A stretch of 5,258 nucleotides of DNA, taken from positions 1 through 5,258 of the forward strand of contig JAEZDQ010000208.1 of the NCBI GenBank assembly GCA_023433225.1, read 5' to 3'. Position 1 is the first letter of the stretch; each line of letters starts with the position of its first letter. The notes below the pieces were generated by a model. It did no database searches, was not told the DNA's origin, and was given only the letters and a program-made list of their open reading frames with translations. Shown here one piece after another: positions 1 to 5,180 of the stretch. Source of the stretch: Bacteroidota bacterium. GTDB taxonomy: Bacteria > Bacteroidota > Bacteroidia > Flavobacteriales > Weeksellaceae. The position numbers were made by a program, and so were the translations under genes.

Positions 1-996
1 TCTTACAGCCTGGGGAACCTCTGCCGGAACCTGAATATCCCCATTGAAAACCGACACCGCGCAGGTGGCGATGCCGAAGCCACCGCCATCCTTTTTTCAC
101 GCTTACTCGAATGGGACGAAAACGATACCATCCCCCAAATGCTGAAAAGGAACTCCAAAGAGCAACAGCTTCCGCCCCATTTACCGAAATCCGAATTTGA
201 AAACCTGCCCGCTTGCCCGGGCGTATATTATTTCCGGGACCAATCCGGAAAAGTAATCTATGTCGGCAAAGCCCTCAACATCAAAAAACGGGTGGCCTCC
301 CATTTCACCGGCCATAACCCAAACCCGCAACGCCAAAACTTCCTCAAAAACATTTACCACATCTCTTATGAAATTTGCGCTACCGAACTCATGGCACTCC
401 TGCTCGAATGCGCGGAAATCAAACGCCTCTGGCCGCCCTACAACCGTGCCCTCAAAAGGTTTGAACCCAAATTCGGTTTGTTCCTTTACAAAGACATTAC
501 TGGATACAAAAGATTGGCAGTGGGGAAACTCGGCAAAAACCAGCCATGCATTCAGGTCTTTAATCAATTACACGACGGAATCCATGTTTTGCTCAAACTG
601 ATTGAAGAGCACGGCTTGGATATCAGGCTCTGCTACTTCGGCCAGCAAACCCATGAATTTGGAAAGCCCGCTAAAGAAACCCTGCCTCTTCCCGACCCGG
701 AAGAACACAACCAAAAACTGGAAATCGCGCTCGGACAACTCCAGTCTTCCCGGCCTTCCTATGCCATCATCGACAAAGGCCGGCATGAAAACGAAAAAAC
801 CTGCATCTGGGTTGAGAAGGGCCATTTCCATGCCATGGGTTACATCGGCAAAGAAACTGATTTAACTTCCCCTGAAGATATCAAAGACTGTTTAGAACGC
901 TACCCCGGGAATTACTATATGATGCAACTGATTGAGTCTTTTGCGAAGAAGAATCCGGGGAAGGTATGGGAATACCGGAAGATTCCGGTTCTTTAA
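1..996 (+). CDS. DEDDh exonuclease / GIY-YIG endonuclease fusion (Cho/UvrC-like), 5' partial
   Basis: The frame is open from base 1, so the 5' end lies outside the window; the ATG at 139 is internal. Residues 1-40 of the visible part end a DnaQ-like exonuclease domain, with an ExoIII motif HRAGGDAEA at about 19-27 carrying the expected His and Asp. A short linker leads to a GIY-YIG domain: GVY at 74-76, YVGKA at 87-91, Arg97 in the KKR segment, and LLLE at 133-136 whose Glu is the expected metal ligand, followed by PPYN. About 185 further residues follow without a UvrC-type RNase H or HhH domain being evident, which resembles Cho. Exonuclease-UvrC fusions of this kind are known (mycobacterial Rv2191 has this architecture). 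Likely role: incision in nucleotide excision repair or related cytosolic DNA repair. About 130 N-terminal residues with ExoI and ExoII should lie upstream. The gene's composition contrasts with the AT-rich DNA after it. Domain assignment is secure; the physiological substrate is inferred. Confidence 0.9.
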   Translation, partial: SYSLGNLCRNLNIPIENRHRAGGDAEATAILFSRLLEWDENDTIPQMLKRNSKEQQLPPHLPKSEFENLPACPGVYYFRDQSGKVIYVGKALNIKKRVASHFTGHNPNPQRQNFLKNIYHISYEICATELMALLLECAEIKRLWPPYNRALKRFEPKFGLFLYKDITGYKRLAVGKLGKNQPCIQVFNQLHDGIHVLLKLIEEHGLDIRLCYFGQQTHEFGKPAKETLPLPDPEEHNQKLEIALGQLQSSRPSYAIIDKGRHENEKTCIWVEKGHFHAMGYIGKETDLTSPEDIKDCLERYPGNYYMMQLIESFAKKNPGKVWEYRKIPVL

Positions 997-1291
997 TCTC
1001 CCTTTTTATGCTTATGCGGTTTTAAGTCATGATGTTATATGAGTTACCCTTCCACTTTTGTCGGGTGTACCATCTTACTTTTTGGTTTTTGGCTTGGTTT
1101 GATTGCTTTTGCTGTTTTTTGTTCATTTTTTTGATAAAAAATAACAGAGAAAATTAAACCTTAGGAGTTTCCGTAACGCAGTATTTTACTATTGTTATAC
1201 AATACTGACCCATTAGATATTGATTTAAGCAAAATGAACAATTTAAAGGAAAAATAATTATTTAATACAATCACTCTAATAATTTAATAAT
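997..1291. other. AT-rich intergenic region at the start of the AT-rich block
   Basis: This 295-base gap separates the repair gene from the end of the convergent HEPN-like gene. GC content drops visibly just after 1000. I see no RNA gene and no convincing rho-independent terminator for either gene. It contains one inverted repeat (1179-1207, listed separately). It also holds a 31-codon hydrophobic frame at 1039-1134 that I do not call. It may contain the left boundary of the acquired segment. Confidence 0.5.
1179..1207. repeat. 7-bp perfect inverted repeat (CAGTATT / AATACTG)
   Basis: CAGTATT at 1179-1185 is matched by AATACTG at 1201-1207 around a 15-base centre. It lies about 85 bases beyond the stop of the minus-strand HEPN-like gene. 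There is no T-tract on either side, so it is a poor intrinsic terminator. It could be a protein-binding or recombination site, or chance. CCGTAA just before it (1171-1176) also occurs in the palindrome at 3284-3299. Confidence 0.4.
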
Positions 1292-3091
1292 CTAAGCTTG
1301 AGTATAAAAGCAGTTATTCCCTAACACTAAATCGTCTTCAATTTTCAGAATCAACAGGCACATTAATTTCAACAAAATTTTATAATCCTGTTCCTGTTCA
1401 TCTTCTTTCAATGTGTTTGTTGCATGTGCGTATTTGTTCCTTAACCAAAACCCATTTGAAAATCTGTTATTGAGATGATAATCGAAATAGTCCTGCTCTG
1501 CCTTTGTTAGTAAAGTATCTCCAAACACTACTAACCCACTCGCTTCCATTTCATCCATTTTTAACCTTAAGTTTTCTGGGAAATGCCAATAACTTATAAC
1601 ATCAAATTTATATAGCAAACTTGACAATAAAATCATCTCCGAATCTACAATGTCAATCTCGCCATCCTCTGATATAGATAAAAGGTTGTCAGAAATTACT
1701 TCATTCAAATATTGGGTTTCGTAATTGCCTTTTAGCTCATTCTTATTTAAACCTTTGGTAATTAGAATCTGATATAAATTTGAATATTCCTTCGCATATT
1801 TATCATAATTAAATAATGGACTCATATATCGGAAAAAGGTATAATAGATTTTGTTTAGTGCTGTGCCATTTGCGTAAACATATTTTTTCTCAAGAATGGA
1901 TGGAATTTTACTGAATTTTAAAGGCTTTGTATTTATCTGAAGTAATTCATCATCAATAAAATCGTCTTCTACAAATAACATATACTGTTTCAATAAAAAT
2001 TCAAATTCAGGAACTAATAATCTATTTTTTTCAAGGTAGTTTAAACTTTCACTAGGTAAATGAATTTTCAAGTTATTAATTGGAAAACTTGAATTTAAAT
2101 ACTCATTTACGAAACTATGAATTACATTCTCTATTCTTAAATTATGTTCACTTAGCAGATATAAATACGTTTCAAAGTGTATAAATGCATCAAAAGATTT
2201 GTATTGAAATTCTGAACTGATAAATAATTCATTCTTAGATTGAATCAAGGATCTTTCCCAACCTTCATCTTCTGTATTTCTGGATACCAAATTTATTCCT
2301 CCTTGAAAATCAAATAATCCAAAAGGATTTTTAAACAGTCGTAATAAACTCTTACTGTTTGTCCTTTCCATTAATTTGTGTCGGTTATAACTTATTATTC
2401 TACGGCCATCTTCGTGAATAATCTTTCTGATTTCTTCTTGATCATCGGCTAAAATCACACCTTGTTTAACAGTAGTTACATAGCCATGCTCGAAAATTTC
2501 ATTATTTAACTTAGTAGAAATTCTTTTAGCTTTTAAACGCGTTTTGTCATGAAAATATAAAAATTCCGAATCTTTATTTTTCTCAATAAGACGTACATAG
2601 TTTAAATTTGCATCTTCTTCATCCAAATATCTATTAATTAATTCTTCTTTATCGTCAAGTGTTAAAGATTTTGGAAAGAACAACTCACTTTCTTCATAAT
2701 CTCTCCTTTCTTCATAATAAGCTAAAAGAAGTTCAGCATGCGTTGTTTTTGATAAAATAAATTCTTTGATTTTTCCTTCGAAATTTGTTACAAGATTCTT
2801 ACAACTTAGAAAACTTCTAATCTGAAACCTTTTATTCTGAAAAATCTTATCCAAATCGGTTTCAGAAATTTTAGTATAATTATTCGACAGATTTAATATT
2901 TGAAAGAATGACTTTTGATAATCAAAATCAACATCTAAAAAAACCGAAGAAATTTCGTTTGATTTTAAACTATTAAAGTAAATATTGATTTTCTTTCTAA
3001 GTTCTTTCGAAGCTTCAATTTGCTTTTTAGAACTCCAAATTTCAGAAAGAAAACCATTATCAATATATTGACAAATATGATGCAATTCCAA
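1292..3091 (-). CDS. Large protein with C-terminal RNxxxH (HEPN/DUF4209-like) motif, candidate defence RNase
   Basis: This is a 599-codon frame ending in TAG. I do not recognise the full-length family. Near the C-terminus, FWLRNKYAHATN places R551, N552 and H556 in the Rx4-6H arrangement of HEPN RNases, in the RNxxxH form described for DUF4209. A hydrophobic helix (LLKLMCLLILKI) follows, as expected for a HEPN helical bundle. The preceding ~540 residues are rich in Lys, Glu, Asn, Leu and Phe, look soluble and mostly helical, and show no signal peptide or membrane segment; a Lys/Arg patch (TRLKAKR) sits near 185. The only in-frame start is TTG 3091, preceded by an in-frame TGA at 3104-3106, and there is no ATG. 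The adjacent frame supplies a natural N-terminus from ATG 3210, so the intact protein was probably about 639 residues. No MNT-type antitoxin gene is adjacent. A role in phage defence or toxicity is inferred from the motif and the neighbouring methylase and FRG relics. Confidence 0.75.
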   Translation of the reverse strand: MELHHICQYIDNGFLSEIWSSKKQIEASKELRKKINIYFNSLKSNEISSVFLDVDFDYQKSFFQILNLSNNYTKISETDLDKIFQNKRFQIRSFLSCKNLVTNFEGKIKEFILSKTTHAELLLAYYEERRDYEESELFFPKSLTLDDKEELINRYLDEEDANLNYVRLIEKNKDSEFLYFHDKTRLKAKRISTKLNNEIFEHGYVTTVKQGVILADDQEEIRKIIHEDGRRIISYNRHKLMERTNSKSLLRLFKNPFGLFDFQGGINLVSRNTEDEGWERSLIQSKNELFISSEFQYKSFDAFIHFETYLYLLSEHNLRIENVIHSFVNEYLNSSFPINNLKIHLPSESLNYLEKNRLLVPEFEFLLKQYMLFVEDDFIDDELLQINTKPLKFSKIPSILEKKYVYANGTALNKIYYTFFRYMSPLFNYDKYAKEYSNLYQILITKGLNKNELKGNYETQYLNEVISDNLLSISEDGEIDIVDSEMILLSSLLYKFDVISYWHFPENLRLKMDEMEASGLVVFGDTLLTKAEQDYFDYHLNNRFSNGFWLRNKYAHATNTLKEDEQEQDYKILLKLMCLLILKIEDDLVLGNNCFYTQA

Positions 3092-3210
3092 AATATCATT
3101 ACTTCAAAATCACTTTTATTTGGGTAAATATTTGAAAAATAATTATCTATTTTCTCATTCTGTAAGAATGATGCTACGTCATTCTTTGAATAAAATATAA
3201 TTCGTTCCAT
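3092..3210 (-). pseudogene. Out-of-frame N-terminus of the HEPN-like gene (about 40 codons)
   Basis: From ATG 3210 the minus strand reads MERIIFYSKNDVASFL and on to SDFEVMIF at 3091. Its own frame then continues as low-complexity sequence to a stop at 2965-2967. Adding one T to the TTTT run at 3090-3093 makes it read through into the 599-codon frame as VMIFLELHHICQYIDNGF, with no junk at the join. I therefore read it as the true start of the same gene, separated by a one-base deletion. The alternative is a separate small gene overlapping a TTG-started one. A programmed -1 shift is less likely, because A TTT TGG is not a good slippery heptamer. A promoter-like box lies 45 bases upstream of the ATG. 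Confidence 0.65.
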
Positions 3211-3254
3211 TTAATCTGAAATTTTAAGGTGTTTTTTTTTATAATGCTAAATAA

Positions 3255-3262
3255 CAAAGGTA
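3255..3262 (-). promoter_or_regulatory. Bacteroidota -7 box (TACCTTTG) for the HEPN-like gene
   Basis: On the minus strand TACCTTTG matches the TAnnTTTG consensus of the Bacteroidota primary sigma factor exactly. It lies 45 bases before ATG 3210, leaving a short AT-rich leader. No clear TTG -33 box is seen at the usual distance; that position is taken by the palindrome at 3284-3299. This supports 3210 rather than 3091 as the start of the transcription unit. Confidence 0.5.
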
Positions 3263-3283
3263 CATTTCTAGTTATTTAGGTTT

Positions 3284-3299
3284 TTACGGTTTCCCGTAA
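3284..3299. promoter_or_regulatory. Perfect palindrome TTACGG-N4-CCGTAA, possible operator
   Basis: Two 6-bp arms with a 4-base spacer sit directly upstream of the -7 box of the HEPN-like gene, where a -33 element would be. On the minus strand the hairpin would have a GAAA loop. Placement suggests an operator or a recombination-site arm. It also lies at the point where similarity to the FRG relic begins, so it may mark a junction. Function is inferred from position only. Confidence 0.35.
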
Positions 3300-3300
3300 T

Positions 3301-3611
3301 ATGGTCAGTTTAAGACCCAAATTAGATAATCCGCGAATCATTAGACAACAAGGTGTTTCTTATTATTCGGAGTACAAGACAATCCATTTTTTTTATTTGG
3401 TGATATCAAACCGATGGCAAAAATTAATAAAGATTGAATTATAAAAGGAAATGGCGAATCAAAACTTTTGATTGGTAAAGGTTTTAAAAAAGCTATATTA
3501 GATGAACTTGAGGGATTAGGTCTTAACAAATCCACATTATTTCCTGAAGTCGATAAGGTTGCTGAATATATCAAAGATAAATACGCTAATAAGCTTAATA
3601 ATATAGCTTAG
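3301..3611 (+). pseudogene. FRG-domain protein, C-terminal relic (5' truncated, one frameshift, one nonsense)
   Basis: Joining two frames gives a coherent FRG-domain C-terminus. The first frame (3301-3357) reads RPKLDNPRIIRQQGV, the conserved RIIRQQG segment of FRG proteins. After a one-base loss in the T run at 3356-3358, the other frame (3357-3611) reads FLLFGVQDNPFFLFGDIKP. It then meets TGA at 3435-3437, where TGG (Trp) would fit (KD-W-IIKG). It ends with LDELEGLGLNKSTLFPEVDK and AEYIKDKY, the typical FRG ending (LFP-[DE]-x-x-x-[VL]-A). Only about 100 residues of a domain usually near 250 remain; the N-terminal F/Y-R-G part is missing, and the sequence before 3301 gives no further match. 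FRG proteins are of unknown function and often occur with mobile and defence genes. The stop codon TAG (3609-3611) overlaps the stop of the convergent methylase relic by 2 nt. Confidence 0.8.
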
Positions 3612-3825
3612 TGAAATTCCAACTCTTCGTGAAACCGGACATTATATCGCTCTTCTAAAAATTTGTTTATTTCACTTTTATCATTCTCATTAACAAAAAA
3701 TCAATTTCACTGTTATCAAAGTCCGGAATACCAAAGTTTTTAATGTATGTTCCATTAAGTGAGTAATAATCTGAGGAATATGGTTTACTAGTCATTTTGA
3801 TATAATACCAGAAAATTTCAAAATT
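3608..3825 (-). pseudogene. N6-adenine DNA methyltransferase (TaqI/Eco57I-like), C-terminal relic with frameshift
   Basis: Read on the minus strand from 3825, the segment begins EIFWYYIKMTSKPYSSDYYS and continues NGTYIKNFGIPDF. This resembles the C-terminal target-recognition (TaqI-like) region of Eco57I-type restriction-modification methylases, where an [LI]FW-[FY]-[YF]-IK segment is followed by YY.L and YI....I. The frame breaks at the A6 run (3695-3700); restoring one base gives EIDFFVNENDKSEINKFLEE and RYNVRFHEELEFH to TAA at 3608-3610. An in-frame TGA at 3826-3828 ends the similarity upstream, so the catalytic domain with the NPPY motif is absent and the fragment cannot methylate DNA. 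About 72 residues survive from a protein usually over 500 long. The family assignment rests on motif recall and was not checked against a database. Confidence 0.65.
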
Positions 3826-3878
3826 TCACATTTTTCCCGGATACCCGTTTCGATTCATCCACTAATAAAATAGCCATT

Positions 3879-4193
3879 GTGGATCGCTTTTTTCATTTGC
3901 TCCTTAATTCATTTAAATCCGAGCATGCAGTAAATTACTATGCCGCACGCTTGTATGTGACTCCCGAAGTGCTGAATAAATCGGTGAAGGAAGTTTGCGG
4001 TCAGTCAGCACGGAAACTCATCAACAGCTTCCTGATTCAGGAAGCCAAATGGCTGCTCAAAGACTATTCACTGACGATAAACGATATTTCCGATGAACTC
4101 GGCTTTTCATCGCCCTCAATTTTCAGCAAGTTTTTCAAAAAAAATACGGGCTATTCTCCATTCAACTTTAGAAATAATCCGCAAAAGAACTGA
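3879..4193 (+). CDS. AraC-family regulator, C-terminal HTH domain only (5' truncated)
   Basis: The product is essentially the AraC/XylS DNA-binding domain. A first HTH lies around residues 17-48 (NYYAARLYVTPEVLNKSVKE). The second has LTINDISDELGF and the hallmark SPSIFSKFFKKNTGYSPFNF at about 68-98. The start used is GTG 3879 and no good ribosome-binding site precedes it. The frame is open back to 3801, and from about 3837 it keeps sensible coding (FDSSTNKIAIVDRFFHLL), which suggests the gene once began further upstream. The N-terminal cupin sensing domain normal for the family is missing, and similarity stops where the AT-rich block with the methylase relic begins. I infer that the gene was truncated by insertion or deletion at that boundary. 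It is probably a remnant, though a free HTH domain could still bind DNA. The next gene starts 3 nt after its stop. Confidence 0.75.
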   Translation: MDRFFHLLLNSFKSEHAVNYYAARLYVTPEVLNKSVKEVCGQSARKLINSFLIQEAKWLLKDYSLTINDISDELGFSSPSIFSKFFKKNTGYSPFNFRNNPQKN

Positions 4194-4196
4194 AAG

Positions 4197-4508
4197 ATGG
4201 ATTATACCCGGCACTTGAGTTCCTTCTTAGAAAAAGCAGAGCACGACCCCGCGGTTTGCCCTACACAGATTTCATTTTACTTGGCATTGTTCCGATTATG
4301 GCAGGAAATTAATTTTAAAAATCCGCTCTATGTAGAGAAAAAAGAAATCATGACGGCCAGCAAAATCAGTTCAAAAGCGACCTACCACAAATGCCTCAGG
4401 ATTCTACACACAGGCGGCTATATCAGATACCACCCTACATCCCATCCCTACAAAGCAAGCAGGATTTTCATGCGCTTCCTGAACCATACGAACCAAAAAA
4501 CCTTATAA
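4197..4508 (+). CDS. Small winged-helix-like DNA-binding protein, Bacteroidota type
   Basis: This is a 103-residue cytosolic protein with no signal peptide. The N-terminal half is helical (FYLALFRLWQEINF). The middle, KKEIMTASKISSKATYHKCL, looks like a recognition helix-turn-helix, followed by RILHTGGYIRYHPTSHP, a likely wing. I recall proteins of this pattern (ISKATYHKC..L...GYI.Y.PS..P.K.S) as short uncharacterised regulators in Bacteroidota, often close to mobile or integrated elements; that association is from memory. ATG 4197 comes 3 nt after the stop of the AraC-type remnant and has a purine-rich stretch (AAAAGAACTGAAAG) before it, so both were probably one transcript. Its composition matches the flanking chromosome rather than the AT-rich block. 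The frame is intact. Target and role are unknown. Confidence 0.65.
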   Translation: MDYTRHLSSFLEKAEHDPAVCPTQISFYLALFRLWQEINFKNPLYVEKKEIMTASKISSKATYHKCLRILHTGGYIRYHPTSHPYKASRIFMRFLNHTNQKTL

Positions 4509-4532
4509 ATCCAACCTTTCCTTTTTCCTTTT

Positions 4533-4556
4533 ATCTTAATACTTGATACATTCTAC
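4533..4556. repeat. Repeat unit TTATCTTAATACTT..GATACATTCTAC, copy 1
   Basis: ATCTTAATACTTGATACATT here recurs at 4583-4613 with an ATACTTAATATTT variation, and both units run into TTCTAC. A looser version (CTGCTACTTGATACTTATTT then CATTCTAC) is at 4682-4713. It does not code for anything recognisable. Confidence 0.6.
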
Positions 4557-4580
4557 GTTTTTCATTTTTAAACTGCCTTT

Positions 4581-4613
4581 TTATCTTAATACTTAATATT
4601 TGATACATTCTAC
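4581..4613. repeat. Repeat unit TTATCTTAATACTT..GATACATTCTAC, copy 2
   Basis: Second copy of the unit at 4533-4556, with a short internal expansion (TAATATTT) between TTATCTTAATACTT and GATACATTCTAC. The preceding CTTTT/CCTTTT context is also shared. Confidence 0.6.
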
Positions 4614-4631
4614 ATTCTACATTTCATTATC

Positions 4632-4674
4632 CCTGTCATCTCGGCAAAGGAGAGATCTCAGATCCTTCGCCGTC
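4632..4674. repeat. Interspersed palindromic repeat (CTGTCATCTCGGCAAAGG type)
   Basis: The element starts CCTGTCATCTCGGCAAAGG. Its arms 4643-4651 (GGCAAAGGA) and 4663-4671 (TCCTTCGCC) pair with one mismatch around a loop containing the self-complementary GAGATCTC. It has the same overall plan (GTCATC lead, AGGA/TCCT arms) as the two elements at 4765 and 4894 but a different sequence, so it belongs to a second repeat family. Confidence 0.65.
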
Positions 4675-4764
4675 TTTTTACCTGCTACTTGATACTTATT
4701 TCATTCTACATTTTTACAATTTGCCTTTTACCTTTTGCCCTTTGCCTTTGCCATTTGCCCTTTT

Positions 4765-4797
4765 CCCGTCATCCTGAGCTTGTCGAAGGATACATTC
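4765..4797. repeat. GTCATCCTGAGCTTGTCGAAGGAT repeat, copy 1
   Basis: This 33-base stretch is identical to 4894-4926. Its core ATCCT..AGGAT is an imperfect palindrome around GAGCTTGTCGA. The core is a widespread intergenic repeat that, when translated, yields the peptide RHPELVEG, a frequent artefact in gene calls. It is not a CRISPR repeat. Confidence 0.8.
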
Positions 4798-4893
4798 TTC
4801 ATTTTCCCTTTTCACCTGCTACCTGATTCTTGACACTTAATACATTATTCATCCCACATCCCACACCCAACATCTACCCTCTATTCTCTTTTA

Positions 4894-4926
4894 CCCGTCA
4901 TCCTGAGCTTGTCGAAGGATACATTC
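4894..4926. repeat. GTCATCCTGAGCTTGTCGAAGGAT repeat, copy 2
   Basis: Exact copy of 4765-4797, offset by 129 bases and in the same orientation. Both copies are preceded by a TTTT run and followed by ACATTC. They lie just beyond the terminator of the minus-strand membrane-protein gene. Confidence 0.8.
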
Positions 4927-4946
4927 CACATTCCATACCTTCAACC

Positions 4947-4980
4947 CAAAAAGAAAGCCCTCCCTGCGGGAAGAGCTTTC
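4947..4980 (-). terminator. Rho-independent terminator of the minus-strand membrane-protein gene
   Basis: On the minus strand GAAAGCTCTTCCC and GGGAGGGCTTTC form a stem of about 12 pairs with two mismatches and a CGCA-type loop (4953-4980), followed by a TTTTT run (4948-4952). It lies about 23 bases after the TGA at 5004-5006. Confidence 0.8.
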
Positions 4981-5003
4981 CGATCAATAAACGTTTATTT
5001 GGT

Positions 5004-5180
5004 TCAGTGCTTCTTAAAGAGCCTTTTCATCAGCAGGGAAACCAGAAAACTAACGATTGCACCCACTGCGGCGAGTAACATACTCTCCAACAGGTTCATT
5101 AATTTCAGGTTGGGTACCATGCTGAGGAATGTACCCCCGATCGTGCCAAAAGCAATGGGATTAATCGGAATCTTCCCCAT
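5004..5180 (-). CDS. 58-residue single-span membrane protein
   Basis: I choose ATG 5180 (MGKIPINPIAFGTIGG), which has GGAG at 5185-5188, four bases upstream. A longer reading to 5249 is possible but would overlap almost all of the upstream frame and starts with unlikely sequence. Residues about 31-51 (LESMLLAAVGAIVSFLVSLL) form a clear transmembrane helix, and the C-terminus MKRLFKKH is strongly basic, implying a cytosolic tail. The glycine-containing N-terminal part (IAFGTIGGTFLSMV) could be a second short or amphipathic segment. The gene overlaps the end of the upstream gene by 20 bases, so the two are translationally linked, and a terminator follows. Size and shape resemble small holin-like or accessory membrane proteins, but I see no diagnostic motif and leave the function open. 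Confidence 0.65.
   Translation of the reverse strand: MGKIPINPIAFGTIGGTFLSMVPNLKLMNLLESMLLAAVGAIVSFLVSLLMKRLFKKH

Larger units (their letters stand above)
4509..4946. repeat. Gene-free mosaic of interspersed repeats
   Basis: No credible gene lies here. The region is a pyrimidine-rich string of short repeated phrases: CTTAATACTTGATACATTC-like units at 4535-4556, 4585-4613, 4686-4713 and 4805-4850; TTTGCC/TTTTGCC runs at 4730-4760; TTCTACATTCTACA runs; and two kinds of palindromic element listed separately. Open frames through it merely translate the repeats. Similar arrays between genes are common in some Bacteroidota genomes. Confidence 0.75.

Noticed and set aside
181..865. Open frames at 181-567 (-), 260-601 (+), 568-831 (-) and 602-865 (+)
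   Set aside because: All lie inside the DnaQ-UvrC-like gene in other frames and show no domain logic; they are coding shadows.
1039..1134. 31-codon + strand hydrophobic peptide (MSYPSTFVGCTILLFGFW...)
   Set aside because: It reads like a membrane helix, but the sequence is T-rich, so a hydrophobic reading is expected by chance; no ribosome-binding site or other support is visible.
1120..1145. T-run / A-run hairpin (TTTTTTTGATAAAAAATAA) as a terminator
   Set aside because: The stem would be entirely A-T with a 3-base loop, too weak to call a rho-independent terminator.
2965..3090. Second half of the 81-codon minus-strand frame (after residue 40)
   Set aside because: It overlaps the HEPN-like coding frame and turns into Lys/Leu-rich low-complexity sequence; only the part upstream of 3091 looks genuine.
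3341..3574. 77-codon minus-strand frame
   Set aside because: It is exactly antisense to the FRG relic, whose plus-strand reading has recognisable conserved motifs.
4765..4926. Two identical 33-base repeats considered as a minimal CRISPR array
   Set aside because: The spacing is 129 bases with related low-complexity sequence between them, there are only two copies, and the core is a known dispersed intergenic repeat; no cas genes are present.
4830..5078. 82-codon plus-strand frame containing RHPELVEG
   Set aside because: This is the translation of the interspersed GTCATCCTGAGC repeat and the terminator, a well-known gene-calling artefact.
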